From Gnetum montanum (taxonomy: Eukaryota > Streptophyta > Gnetopsida > Gnetales > Gnetaceae): a DNA stretch of 64,000 nucleotides. The notes beneath the pieces are model-generated. The model saw only the letters and a list, made by a program, of their open reading frames with translations, searched no databases and was not told where the DNA came from. Below, piece by piece: positions 1 to 12,059 of the stretch. The stretch is taken from contig MNCI01019120.1 of the NCBI GenBank assembly GCA_015680685.1, forward strand, positions 71,155 through 135,154, read 5' to 3'. Positions within the stretch are counted from its first letter, which is position 1, and each line of letters begins with the position of its first letter. A program made the position numbers and the translations under genes.

Positions 1-857
1 TCCAAATTTTGATGCATTTCGATTTCATAACAATGATATTGTATCAACAATTTTGTTAATATGATATCATAGCACATGCTACATCATCATTGATACATTA
101 TCTTAGGATGTGTGTGGTCTTATAAATATGATACTTGGGTGCACAATCTACTAACTTTTCATTCTCATAGTAATCAAACTCTTGTAGTTTCATTTCTTGA
201 ATTTAGACTTAGCAATTAGAAGTATAAATAACCATAGTATGTTGTGTTAGAGTTGAACAAAATCTTTGTTCAAGAAGTTTGTACTTGGGGACAAGTTGTG
301 AACAAAAATAAAGATCCAAGCTATTTTCCACCATTGCACCATTTTCCTAGTTTACTATTTTTACTTAGCATAATGTTTATTGGATACCTAGCTTAATGTT
401 TACTTCTTTACTAGCATAATACTTTGCTTTTCCAAAGCATTTTATTTTTACTTGTTATTAGTTAGTGGAATGGATATGACTGGTTTCAAGCGTGAAGTGT
501 GAACATATGGTAATCCTAGTAGTATTATGGCCTGGTTCACCTAGTAGCGCGATATTTGATAATTGAAGTGATGATTACATAAGCCTAAGAAATTTTTGGT
601 AAATCAACAATGGTTATGCATTTCCATAGGCTAAAATAGATTTAGTTACTTCTTCTTACTTAGATTTAGTACCTACTTTTATCTTTATCTTCTCTACACT
701 TAGGAGTATTAGTGGCCTATCAACATCAACTATCATATGCCTCACTGCAAACTCAATTACTAGCATATTAACATTGTTTATCCATGGATCATTATCAAGT
801 TACATGTGAACACTCATAATTGTATGGTTGGATTTTGGATTGCTCAACCGCTCATCA
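1..857 (+). mobile_element. LTR fragment related to the nested gag-only element
   Basis: The block matches, in the same order, the second half of the LTRs at 49684-50532 and 55157-56016: the 'GGTAATCCTAGTAGTATTAT' stretch followed by 'TGGTTCACC(C/T)AGTAGC', then 'AGGAGTA..' with 'CATCAAC..ATCATATGC', then 'TGTGAACACT' and a terminal 'CTCATCA' at 851-857. A TATA-like TATAAATA lies at 121-128 in the position seen in those LTRs. It is clearly diverged from them, so it is a related family and not a close copy. Its 5' part lies outside the window. No recognisable primer-binding site follows, so it is more likely a 3' or solo LTR than a 5' LTR. Confidence 0.7.
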
Positions 858-2564
858 CTTGTCAACAAGGCTAACCTCATAAGTGTTTGACTCACTACTG
901 AGAAATGCTTCCCACATGATCACCACAAAGTTATTAATGTTGCTAAAAAAAATAAATGAAGACTAAATAATCCCAATACCAAAAAGATACTATGACATAT
1001 ACTCCCTAGGATGCTGGGAGACACATTCAAATTACTTGTAAAGTCAAAAGGATCAAAGATCTAGAATTATTTTTTCCAAAACAAAGGTTCTAAGATGCCA
1101 AAAAGAGTCCAATACTAAAATTTATGTTCGAATGAAAGTTTAAAAAATATAGAAAAAAATGTCAATAAGAACTTCTAAGCTTCTATAGAACATACTAATC
1201 TATCAAAAAATCTAAAGCAACATTGGTTAGTTTTTTTTTCAAGTTTTCACGCATTTCAAGAAGTGCTAAATGCTACATTTTTGTCATTTTCTTAATTTTT
1301 CATTATCGTGAGACTAGGGACCACTTTACAAAAGTTGCTCAACTTTTTGTGCTAAATCTAGAAATGATGTTAGATGTGCATTGTGACCTATGTTGCAACC
1401 TTTCAATGGAGTTGTGATAGGCTAAGAATGATGCCTTTAAATCTACATTGCTGAGATGAACAATATTGCCTTCTAGGCTTCTAGCATCTAATATTATAAC
1501 TCAAAATCCTAATTTTATAGAGAAAAAAATTTACAAAATAGGAATAAATGTAAAATGTGATTAAAAGAATTTAAAACATGATCAATCCAAGTCAAAACAT
1601 TGACTAAAATCATATGCATGATAATACTTCTTAGAAATAGCCAAAAATATCAATAATAATAATGAAAATATTTATATCTAAAATCATGCACTTTATTAAA
1701 TAGTTTCTAAACAAAGAAATATTGACAAAAAATGTGTATAAAAAAATATAAAAATTAATAAAATAGAGAAAAAACATCAGCTTATCTAATTGAAATAACA
1801 ATGCTACAGAAGGAAACCTTTGCATAGTTGAGATCTGTAAAATAGGCTCTAGCATTTGGTAAAGTTGTAAGTCAATGATGTGTTCTAAAAAAATTTAAAG
1901 AGATATCTAAAACTATGGCTTACTAAAGATTCTAGTTAAAAATGTATATCTAGATCAAAATCTAGATCCTCTTCAATCTAGTAGGATCTCCCTCTTTAGC
2001 TCTATCTCCTAGATGTCAGCTATGCAAATTGATGTAAACTATATCTAAGCCCAAGCTACTAGCCATATTTAAGCCCAAATAATAAGAAATTCTAAGATCA
2101 AAACATACCTAATGAAGGGGCTAATTTGATATCCTCTAAAACATAAGCCAAAAGTAATTTGAAAAAATACCAAGGCTTTAAACAAACCATATCATAAACC
2201 AAAGTAGAACCCCATGTGCTAATGATCCATCTAGTGGTTGATACTTGCTAATGCAAAACTTCAACAAAAGAATTAGTAAACATATGCTAAATTAAAAGAA
2301 AAATCTAAAATACTAAAAATATAAAAGATATTAAAATATTAAAAAGAAAAACTAAACTAAAATTATATAAAAAGGAAAATAAAACATTAAAATATATTAA
2401 AAATATATAATTAAAAGAAAATGATAAGGCATATAGCTCAAACCATAAAAGCATAGTCAACCAAAGGAAAAAGATTTTAAAAGCATAGACATAGATTAGC
2501 AAACAAGAAACAAAGGGTTCAAACCATAAACATACCAATGTTTAAGAGGTATCTAAGATAGGCA
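858..2564. other. AT-rich stretch with no recognised gene
   Basis: This stretch is very AT-rich. Short open frames on both strands lack any domain I recognise and are hydrophobic low-complexity translations of A/T runs. It is probably old transposon or LTR debris between the LTR at the left edge and the copia fragment on the right, but nothing in it proves that. Confidence 0.4.
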
Positions 2565-4010
2565 TGCTATACACAACATCTATATAAACCACATCTAATG
2601 GTTTGGTCCTTCTCTAGCTTGTGTTGAAATGTGGAAGTACTTTTTTTTGTCCTTTTGACATGTGTCATAAACTTCTTGAGATGCTTCTTAAAAATTAACT
2701 CTAATAGCTACTTGATTTTTATGTGCTTGAGAAGGTTGGAGTAGGAGGCATAACCAAGCCTCTAATACCACAATCTTATGATGTCATGCTTTGAATATTA
2801 TTAACTTACATCTACATGATTGAACTGCATTAGTCCAAAATAATAAATTTGATTTTCAAACATGGGAACCTTTGCAACTAGATCATGAATATTTGAGATG
2901 ATGCATTCATCATTTTCAAAGAGAACTTTGTTATCTTTTCTTGACATTTAACCAATTGAAAGTAGAGAATTAGATAATTAAGAGACAAAGAATACATCAT
3001 GGACTTGTATGGAGTGATCATTATCAAGCATAAGTTAATGCTTACCAATGCCTTTAATTTTACATAAGCCCCATCACCTACTTTAATTGACCCAAGAATG
3101 TTATTAATCTCAAAGTTTATAAAACAATATTTATGAGTAGACATATGATTATTACATCCACTATCAATTATCCATGTAGAAGGACTAGGTTATTTAGTCT
3201 TGTAGAAATTAGCAAAATGTATGTTAGAGCCCTCACTTACATGTTTGCTTGTATTTTAAGTTGATGAAAAATCTCCTTCTTATTATGCTTGACTGTTGCC
3301 TTGTTGAATGATGAGGTTTTGAAACCATAATTTATACCAATACTTGTTCTCCATGTGATCCTTCTTGTTGCAATACTTATACCATGGGATTGATTAAAAT
3401 GATGTAAAGGTTCTTCTCCTTTATTGGAAGTTAGATCTTCCATCTCATCTTCTTCCTCTTGTGCCTCTTCCATTACCTCTAAAATTTCAAGGTGAGCTCT
3501 CTTAATATGGTACTTTAGTCCTTTGGAAGTTTGTCCTTTCTCTTTCATTTCTTTCTTGGACTATAATCCTTGAAGAATTTTGAAAAAAATAGGTATTATC
3601 TTGCCTTAATAAGGAGAAATTTTTTAATTCTTGGAGAGCCCTTAGTCTTAATACAAGTTCATTTGAAGTATAACTAGAGAGTTCTTTGGTTTGCACTATG
3701 GTTTTCAAAACATTGACAAAAATTTAGTTATCATATAACATAGCCATGACTTTCTACATCTTCTATTACATGGAGTAATTACAATTATACTTTTCATGAT
3801 TCCTAAGACATAGTAAAAACCTTTTAAAATAAGGGGTTCATCCTTTTGGACATTCATATTTTCAAACCTTATCCTTACTTTTAACTTCTTTATCTTTCTA
3901 TTGGTTTCATTATTATTATATTCCTCTTAAAGGATATCCCAATACTTCTTTAAAGTATTTTTCAGTAGAATGTTGTCAACATAAGGGTTACACACCCCCT
4001 TTATCCCATT
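2565..4010 (-). pseudogene. Ty1/copia gag-protease-pre-integrase fragment, copy 1
   Basis: Read on the minus strand from about 4010 downward, the order is gag, CCHC knuckle, protease, pre-integrase, integrase zinc finger. The knuckle near 3340-3400 reads Y-K-Y-C-N-K-K-D-H-M with a C-to-Y change. The protease gives 'WIIDSGCNNHMSTHKYCF' around 3110-3175, the copia 'W-DSG-(C/A)-x-H-M' signature. Near 2770 is 'LWY*RLGYASYSNLLKH', the pre-integrase motif LWHxRLGHxSY, and near 2620-2640 'CQKDKKK' matches the integrase zinc finger. Several stops and frame changes make it non-functional. The rest of integrase and all of RT are missing: the match ends near 2565. The upper end abuts Tat-type gag at about 4020-4070. 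Confidence 0.8.
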
Positions 4011-4069
4011 TATACTTCAAGTATTGACATAGACATCTTTTTCTTTGTTTGACCCACAAGCGATGACCA

Positions 4070-5900
4070 TGACACAACCTCTTTCTTCCATCTTGCAATC
4101 CATATCGAGGCCACAAGCCTCACAACAAATGCCACAACCTTATGCATAAACCCTACAACTAAGAGGGCCACCACAAGATCTAGATCAAGCCTTCTAGATG
4201 ATTCAAGACCTACTGGAGGAGTTGAAGAGGCTTAAAGCCTCTACTTTACAAACTGTTAAGATTATGAACTTCTACCAGGATGATCCCATAAGTCTTGTAG
4301 TTCCAGCCTTGACACTTCCTCTTGGTGTCCCTATTCCCCAATTTAGCAAATATAATATAGAATGTGATCCTAATGCTCACCTTATTATCTTTTGATCTAA
4401 ATGCTTACTATTGCAGCCATGGCCTCATACCATCATGGAGATTCTCCCTATGTCTTTAACTAGGAAATCACTTGATAGGTGTTGCACATTACCTAGGGGA
4501 TCCATATCCTCTTTGGAGAACTTGGTTGCCTAGTTTTTCAACCACTTCAAGTATAACTTGAAGCCTAAAAAAACCCTTGAGCAACTCATGAAGGTCAAGT
4601 AGTTGTCCTTAGAACCCATACAAAAGTTCATCCCATGATGGAATGGACCACTAAATGAAATACTAGAGCCTATAGCTAAAGCCCACTTATTAGCCATATT
4701 TAAGAGAGTAGTTAATGACTTCAACAAGTCTGAACTCTACTACCTTAACCTATGGTTCCTCAGCCAAACATTCTCTTAAGATAAAAATATAGAGGATGCT
4801 ACAGAGGCTAGTCATGATCTGGCCTATATAACATATAAAAACCAACATACTTAGAGAGATAAAGAAAAGAGCAAACAAAACAACATAACCATAGAAAGTA
4901 TAACAAAAAAAGTAAAGACTAAAAACTAGGGGCTAAAGGCCAATCCACCCAAGGCCCCCACCAATGATCCTAATAACCAACCATCAACCTCTGGGACCAC
5001 TACGTTAACAACAACTAGATCCAACTTAAAAAATAAGGGTAGGTCTAAGTACACTACCTTGCCTTTAAAGCCATCCAAGGTGTTAGACAAACTTTTGAAA
5101 AGTGAGTGTATTCAATATAAATAGATCTATAAAGATTATTGAAAGAAGCATGATAGACTTTGTGAAATAGCCAAAGACCCCACTCAAGAAATGAAATATG
5201 ACCCTAAACTACCTAAGTATTTCAAACTAGACCATTTCTACTATTATCACCAACTTCCAAGTCATAACATAAACTTCTAACTTGTGCTGAAGGATGACCT
5301 ACAAAGGATGATAGATATGAGGACACAAGTCCTAGATGCTTCCAACCTAGTTCAGTCACAAAACTAATCAATGCAGATTTACAAAGACCCATTGAATGCT
5401 AATGATAGCCCCTATGTTATTTTAGCATTCAACATTGCTGACAATTGGAGAGCTACAAGAGAACCATTCATGGTTCAAGTACCCCTCTATGATGAAAGGA
5501 CTTGTTAAGCCTCCCACAACTCAAGATCCTTCTTTTTCTTAAGAGTACTATCATGAATTCCTCCTAGGGAACCTTTTATCATCAAGGTCCCCCAACCTAA
5601 TACAACCCAAATAGTCATAGCCCAAACAACTACACAATGATCCCCTATGATATCCAATGCTATTGCCTCTTCATCACAACCAATAGCTAACCACTAGAAA
5701 ACTTTAGCCAAACAAAGGAAGAAGCATAAGAAAAAGCTTAACAACAAGAGTGACAAGTAGACAAAGGCACAAAAGGAAGTGGGTCCACCAAAGTCCACTC
5801 CAATTTGAACAATACCCATGAGCTCCTCTATCTAACCCACTCCAACCAACAGGTCATAGGAGGATACTAAAGCTTGCAACCAAAACAACAAGGAAGAGCC
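4070..5900 (+). pseudogene. Ty3/gypsy Tat-type gag, copy A (decayed)
   Basis: The translation shows the plant Tat/Ogre gag pattern. 'DDPISLVVPALTLPLGVPIP' (about 4278-4340) leads into 'FSKYNIECDPNAHLIIF', equivalent to the usual 'P.F..YDG..DP..HL..F'. This is followed by 'SISSLENLVA*FFNHFKYNL' and 'EQLMKVK*LSLEPIQKFI', the retrotransposon gag core (PF03732-like). Many in-frame stops sit where Q or W is expected. It is homologous, segment by segment, to copy B at 9560-11790. The region after 5000 encodes a lysine-rich linker and spacer similar to copy B. The 5' end is lost where it meets the antisense copia fragment. Confidence 0.8.
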
Positions 5901-5934
5901 ACAATAGTTATAGGCTAAAGTCAAAGTTCACATT

Positions 5935-6710
5935 TTGGGATGCATGAAGGAAGTACAGAACAACCAAGGTGACAAGCCCATGGTCAACAATAAAAATTTC
6001 CTTAGTGTAATGGATCAAGTCAAACAATCCCTCAATCAAAATAATACAACCGTAAGCTTGTATGACCTAATCATGACTTCCTCCACACATCTTAAGTTGC
6101 TAGTCAAAATGTTGACTTCCATCCCCATTAGTGAGGACATTCCTACTAACATGAAAGCCATCCATGCAACGATGATTCCTCCCTCACCAAGGGAGGAGAA
6201 GTCAACACCCTTAACATTTTGTGATAAAAACATTAGGTTAATCCCCAAAATGGGAAAGTAACTATATCCCCTTTATTCATAACCATATGCACAGGACAAT
6301 TTAAAATACATTGGATGCATGTTGATGATGGAGCTACAACCATTGTCATCCCATGCACCATCATTGAACACTTGGGCTTAATTGAGAAAATATAACCTAC
6401 AACCACCATAGCTCTTAAGTCCTTCAATGGATCAAGATTTTCTATCAAGGGGTCTATCTCCTTGGATTTTGTAGCTGGGGAGCAATTCCCCACAGCCACC
6501 AATTTCTTGGTGGTGGAGGAGACACTAGGATTCAACTTGATCCTAGAAAAACCTTGGTTGGCTCAATTACAAGATGTATCCTCTTCCATCCATAACAAAA
6601 TTCACTTTCCTTACAATGGAGGTGAAATCATCATTCATACTAATAATGTAGTTCCCCTTGCTATCAAGAACATAGACATAAAGCAAGGGTTAAAAGTGGA
6701 GCTTTAAGAA
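5935..6710 (+). pseudogene. Tat-type aspartic protease, copy A
   Basis: The region has two open stretches. The second covers 'HVDDGATTIVIPCTIIEHLG' (about 6311-6375), 'SFNGSRFSIKGSISLDFVAG' (about 6423-6480) and 'GFNLILEKPWLAQLQDVSSS' (about 6530-6590). These match the plant retroviral-like protease pattern D-x-G-(A/S), '.GF.G..F...G.I.L...G' and 'YNLILGRPWL....AV.S'. The catalytic triplet is D-D-G here and also in copy B, so it looks like a feature of this family and not a mutation. It lies downstream of gag copy A and just upstream of the first repeat cluster. Confidence 0.75.
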
Positions 6711-7124
6711 GAATCTCCTAGCCATGAAAAGCAACAACCCAAGAAAGCCAATGATGATAACAATAAGCAATAGGATGTATTATAGGATGAAATCTCTTTT
6801 AACATCCTAAGAGAAGGGGATGGCAAATATAAGCTTATGCAAAATAGGCCTTACTCACTTTCTAATCTTTACAAGATTAGGAAGAATCTACGCAAGTGAA
6901 GTTTTTCTTAACCTTCCTATGCCCCTATGACCAGATGCACCAATAGTCATGTAGCCTTACTTTTCTTTTGTATTTTATTATATCTTTCTATGCATTTGTT
7001 GTTTTACTCTTTATCTGCACAACCTATGCATGTAGCCTAAGTTCATTTTCATTTTTACCTATTTGCAACAACCTTTCTTTAGCTTTATAAATAAACATCT
7101 TTCTCACAACCCTATTTGCTAAGA
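6711..7124. other. Spacer after protease copy A
   Basis: This is a low-complexity, T-rich stretch. A short acidic and basic tail may continue the gag-protease polyprotein to about 6900, with 'RPYSLSNLYKIRKNLRK' as its last recognisable residues. No other gene is visible. Confidence 0.4.
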
Positions 7125-7335
7125 CTTCAAACTGGCATTATGGCCTCCCATGGCCTTACACTGGCAAAGATAGTCATACAACCCTATCAACTGAGATGTT
7201 AAACTAGTATTATGGTCTACTAAGACCTTAAACTAGCATTATGGTCCACCATGGCCTTAAACTGGCAACAAAACCACAATCACACAATATAACTTGTGCT
7301 CATGATGGCCTAAAACTATCAAAGATCTTGTTTAT
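7125..7335. repeat. 'ATGGCC..CCTTAAACTGGCA' repeat cluster 1
   Basis: Several degenerate copies of a roughly 25-30 bp motif occur here: 'TTATGGCCTCCCATGGCC' with 'TTACACTGGCA', then 'ATGGTCTACTAAGACC' with 'TTAAACTAGCA', then 'ATGGTCCACCATGGCC' with 'TTAAACTGGCA'. Each has a small dyad (GGYCN5-6GGCC) followed by 'TTAAACTRGCA'. The same motif forms clusters at 13300-13680, 19490-19610, 23670-23830 and 27560-27660. Confidence 0.75.
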
Positions 7336-7599
7336 TATTACACTTCCTTTTTTGGATTATCTAGTTATTTTTATAACCAAAATGTCAACATAGTCATTCT
7401 CAATGTTTATAAAATTTACTACTACTATAGATATGGCCAAAAATAAAACCAAAATTTAAATTTAAAGTTAAAATGTCTATAACATACATAGCCATGGCCA
7501 CAATGTATGGTAAGAATGTCAAAGAATAACAACCATCTATAACATAATCTTGACTAATCATAGCCATTAACATAAACATAAAAAAAATAGCTAACAAGC

Positions 7600-8760
7600 T
7601 AAACTAAAGGAGGTTGTTGAGTGGCATCCAGAGGAGGAAGTGGTCGATCATTTCCACCATCACCGCTACGACTGCCAATGTCTCCTGAGGCCTAAAATGC
7701 AATGACATATAGCCACTTAGTAATACATAGCCAAAATCATGACTTAAACTAAAAACTAAAACATAAAATAATTAAACTTATGGATATTCTAGCTTCATTA
7801 CTTCTAGGGATAGATGGGGAAGGCCTTCCTCTAAACGATGGAAGATCTAGTCCTCCATCATGTCGATCTAGTCAACATCCCCAAGAGCAATGCCAGAAAT
7901 AATGTTGGTCTTATCTATAGCTATCGAAGTAGGTGGCTCCTAGGTAGTGGCAACTATAGAGGTCTCACCTATAATAGTGGCAATCTGAAGAGTAGGGGAT
8001 TGTTCCACCTTGAGAGTACATTCAAAAAGTTAATAAGCACTCTCTACCTAGATCCCCTAGATGAATAGCTCTCTCTTATACCATTTAACCAACTCCTCCA
8101 TGAGCCACCTTAGGTAGGTCCCATGATCCACCTTGTACTATTGCTTGTGGGCCTTTTGTGTCTTGTCACACTCCAAGACCCAACGCAATGTCCCTTCCAA
8201 TCCTTAGCCTTTTGGGAGATGAGGTCCATTTGTATACACTATTCTACCATCTCCCATAGGGCTACTACTTTGTCTTGAACAACATGCTAGTAACGGGTCC
8301 ATGTGATCTCCCTAGTCTACAACTCCCCTGAGTTAGCCACTTGGACTTCCAAAAAATCCTTACAGCCTTGTAGATCTCTAATCATATCCTTCTTTTGTTA
8401 AGTATTTTTCCTTAAGGTCAAAACTTCCTTCCATAGGGATTTGTTGGACCTCTCTAGCTCCCATAAAGTTTTTACACATGACATTGCTAAATTAGTAGCA
8501 ATCTCGTACAACTTCATGGATTTACTAGATACATCAAAGGGAAGCTTAGGCAAGGAGTCTATCTCCATTTCTCTAGTAGGGTCCCACTCAACAGAAGCCA
8601 CTACACAAGCATAAAATATAACCATAAAACATAATGCACAACCTAAGATAGCCCTAATGCAAGAAAAGCCTATGATTGAAGCACATAAAACAAAATCCTT
8701 ACCTATCTTGGATGTAGACAAGCATTAGGCTATGGTAGCCAAATTTAAAACAAGGCATAC
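7600..8760 (-). pseudogene. Antisense gene of the Tat complex, copy A (partial)
   Basis: On the minus strand an open frame from 8721 to 8398 encodes a membrane-like N-terminal stretch and then 'LYEIATNLAMSCVKTLWELE' and 'RSNKSLWKEVLTLRKNT', a helical, probably coiled-coil sequence. It continues with stops to about 7800. The same helix reads 'SSAKALWTCRFSNEHLWKHM' in copy B near 14740. A likely intron at 7692-7787 on the minus strand has acceptor 'GCATTTTAG' before an exon starting 'GCCTCAGGAGACATTGG', with its counterpart in copy B. The function is not recognised; antisense additional ORFs are known in other Tat-lineage elements. Confidence 0.55.
7692..7787 (-). other. Putative intron in antisense gene, copy A
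   Basis: Read on the minus strand, this is a T-rich 96-bp stretch with donor 'AA|GTTTAATTAT' and acceptor 'GCATTTTAG|GCC'. The exon after the acceptor aligns with the exon after the intron at 13959-14071 in copy B, so the intron position appears conserved while the intron sequence does not. Confidence 0.5.
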
Positions 8761-9540
8761 CTATAACTACCTTGGCATGCAACAAAAAACCAAAATTTTA
8801 GAATTTTCTATGTTAAATAGTAGCTACATAAATTTTTATAAGTGTCTTGCTATGCTCCCATTCCTCTTGCTACACTCTCCAATGTAGCAAGTGTAGCAAC
8901 ACTCTAGTGGCCAACTTGCCTAAGTGCCAACCTAGAAATTTTCAAGCTAGCTTAACATGGAAGAGGCATTTGGTAGATTTTCTAACTCCTAAAGCTACCC
9001 CACCTACTATGCTTTTGAGCATAGCTAGTGGAGCAAGATCAAGGACTACAATTTTTTCTAGATTTTTTCTAACTATCGATGCTACACTCTATCCCATCCT
9101 GCTATGCTCTCTAATGTAGCAAGCATAGCAACACTAGACTTCAATTTTTACAAGAATTTCCCAACTATTGTGCTATGCTACAAAGTGTAGCAACAAGAAA
9201 TTGGATCCAAAAGCTTCCAGAGCTTAGCACAAGCCCTCATTCTAGCTCTAGCACTCCTCTAACAAGTAGGATTAGCAACTTGCACTCTTTTTTAATCCCC
9301 CTCCATGTCCCAAAATTATACCTACACTTAATCCCACTTGAAAGAGGGAAGAACGTAGTCCTAGAGTGTAGCCTCCAAATTGCACTATTTGCAGGTACAT
9401 TGCAGTCTTAGCACATGTAGTCTTAGTAGCATAGCCATAGTCTAGCAATGTCTTGGGATCTAGTGGAGCATACTAGAGCATACCACCAGTTGTTCTAGTG
9501 GGAGCATAACAAAGGTCAGCATAGCCTCACCTACCCCTTT
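8761..9540. repeat. GCTATGCT/GCTACACT palindrome-rich region, copy A
   Basis: The region carries many copies of 'GCTATGCT', 'AGCATAGC', 'GCTACACT' and 'AGTGTAGC' in both orientations, several as hairpins. At 9007-9024, CTATGCT and AGCATAG flank a TTTG loop, with further pairing outside (CCAC/GTGG). Other clusters lie near 8848-8905, 9079-9130 and 9170-9195. Between them are short 'AATTTTTTCTAGA' tracts. It sits upstream (minus sense) of the antisense gene and directly upstream of gag copy B. The same motifs recur at 17600-19470. Confidence 0.65.
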
Positions 9541-9559
9541 GCCACATGGTGCTCGATCT

Positions 9560-11790
9560 ATACTTCATGGTAACCCTAAGCCAGTATTACCCTAAATCAC
9601 CAAGATTTGGATGCAAAGTGAGGTTATGAACTTGTACATTAGAACCAGAGGGAGTACTTTCCTACCCCTAATGATCTCATCCCCCTCACTGGGACCTTTC
9701 AATGGATGCTTGACCAACTCATCTGATTAAGTGAGTCAAATAAGAATGACTTAGCAATTGACTATGAGGAGCCCCTCTAGGATGGGCAAGAGGAATTTAA
9801 ATCTCATTTAGAGAATAAGAATCGCTTATATGTCTCTTTCTTGCTACCCACCTCTAATGTTTCTCCTTCATAGTCTCAATCATCTACCTTGTTCGAGGCA
9901 GCAACCTCTCCCTTGTCACCACCTAGACTAACATCCATTGTGGAAAGCCATCAAGTGCATACGTATTAAGGTTTAGGAGTGTCTATTACCCCACCCTTTA
10001 TGGTCTCGAAGTATTATGTGAAATCTTCTATGCTAGCATTTGATATGCCAACCCAACCCTATGTGCACATGGTGCCAACATCCTAGACACATACAAGTTA
10101 GGCATTGTAAATATCACTTGTTTCTATGGAACCCCCTACGATAGCCCAAGCTACAACTATGTGGTGGGGCCTTACCTCTATGCCTTGGGCATAACACACA
10201 CAATAGCAACATGCATGACAGCCTTTACAAAAACACACTCAATAGGTGTCCTACATGGTTGCATAGCCCATAGAGGGGCTGTGGACCATGCCAATAGCAC
10301 AACAAGTTACATAGCCAACCCAATCATCCACACCCACATTGAGCCTAGATCAAGAATTCTAGCTCATTCAAACACTCATTAAAGAGGTCAAACAACTTAA
10401 GGCCACCTCTTCTGATAAGGTCCAAGTGATGGACTTCTATTGGGATGATCCCATTAGTCCTGCTATCCCATCACTAACCTTACCTCTTGGCATTCAACTT
10501 CCTCAATTCACCACATATAACAATGAAGGAAACCCCCACACCCATCTAGTGACCTTCTAGTCTGAGTGTCTTTTGTTGCAAGTGTGTCCACATGCAATCA
10601 TTTGCATGTTTGCCATGTTCCTAACTAGCAAGGTGCTAGACTGGTACTACATGCTCCTTGGGGCCTCCATATCTTTGTTGGAGGATTTGCTTAGTCAATT
10701 TTTCACTCACTTCAAGTACAACTTAAAGCCTAATGCAACCCTAGATCAACTCATGCAAATCAAGCAGGGTCACTTAGAGCCTGTTCAAAAGTTCATCAAT
10801 GATAGAGCACTGCACTTAACGAAATCCATGAGCCTATTGCAAAAACTCACGTACTAGTCATTTTCAAAGGTGTAGTAAATGACTCCATGAGTTAAGCATT
10901 TTCTCAAATGAAGAGCATTTAGGATGTAGTAAAAGCCAATAAGGATCAAGCCTACATGGCCTACAAGAATGCCCATGTGAAGAAATACAAGGAGAAGGGC
11001 AAGGGAACAACAACCATTGCAATGGTGGCCAATGAGGCCAAGCTGAATAATGCCAAACCAACAGCTAAGGAAACAAAGTCCCCAGCCTACAATAAGGAAA
11101 TTGGATCTATTACTGCAGTGACCAACTAACCCACACCATTAGTGGCCATAAGGAAAGCTTTCCCATGGTCAAACTTTGAGCATAAGGATCGCTCAAAGTA
11201 TACACCATTTCCCATAAAACCATCAGAATTTTTAGGTTAGCTACTTAGTGTTGGGCACATCCAGTACAAGGAAATGTTTGAAGATGCTTACAAGCATCAT
11301 GAATGCTACTGTGAGCTCCTCAGAAATCCATCAATAACTGCACTAGACAAGCCTCTGGTCCAAAAACACTTTTGGTTGGATCGATTCTGCCACTATCATC
11401 AATTTCCTGGCCATGACATAGAATTCTTCATGGCCTTATGATATGGCATACAATGCATGATTAACCAAATCCAACTAGTTCTTAATTCAACCAACCTAGT
11501 TCACCCAAAAAATCAATCAATGAAGGTATACAAAGATCCTCTCAACACAAGTGGCATAGTCTATGTCATCAATGATGATAATGTAGGATGAACATGAGAG
11601 CCATTTATGGTTCGTGTGTCCTTTGACAACATTGCAACCTCTTTGGTGCCAACTAATATAAGGATCCCTTTTGTTATCAAAGCACTCCCTCGGGTGCCCA
11701 TGACACCCTTTGTGATTAAGGCCTCATAGCATGTTGCAGCAACTACAACCCAAAAACCCTTTGTCATTAGGATGTTGTAATGTACGAACC
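9560..11790 (+). pseudogene. Ty3/gypsy Tat-type gag, copy B (decayed)
   Basis: The gag core is clear: 'FYWDDPISPAIPSLTLPLGI' (about 10436-10495), 'FTTYNNEGNPHTHLVTF' (about 10507-10557), then an open stretch at 10573-10857 with 'DWYYMLLGASISLLEDLLSQ', 'FFTHFKYNLKPNATLDQLMQ' and 'IKQGHLEPVQKFI'. The last parts match the usual 'W...L...SI.S...L...F...F' and 'L..VKQ...E....Y..RF' of plant gag. After 10860 it continues with stops through a lysine-rich linker and 'HFWLDRFCHYHQFPGHD' (about 11369-11420), which matches 'YCQYHEQYGHD'-type sequence found after gag in this lineage. It parallels copy A closely. Confidence 0.8.
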
Positions 11791-12059
11791 CTTTGCCAAG
11801 TTTGGTGGTGGGGACTACAATAGGCCTTGCTCACCTAAGCCCTCATCCCACATACAACACCAAGAAGTTAAGGTGGAAACCCGAGAGGCCAAATAAGTGC
11901 CTCATCGATTGAATGATGAGGGAACACATGACGTTAGGTTAGCCTAAGCCCATCCCTTTATTTGCTATTCCTATGGCCACATCAGCCAAAGTTACTACTA
12001 CAAGCGATCAACAATTGACCACTAAGGCTCATAGGTAGGCAAAATAAAACAAGCCTAAA

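Noticed and set aside
1223-2538. Small open frames in the left AT-rich stretch
   Set aside because: Low-complexity, hydrophobic translations with no motif or codon bias; expected by chance in this composition.
2755-2775. Minus-strand 'TGGTATTAGAGG' resembling a tRNA-Met primer-binding site
   Set aside because: It lies within the copia pre-integrase motif ('LWY*RLGYASYS'), and the second copia copy has the same coding motif there without the primer-like sequence.
6036-6535. Minus-strand open frames over protease copy A
   Set aside because: They are shadows of the plus-strand protease frame, which carries the family motifs.
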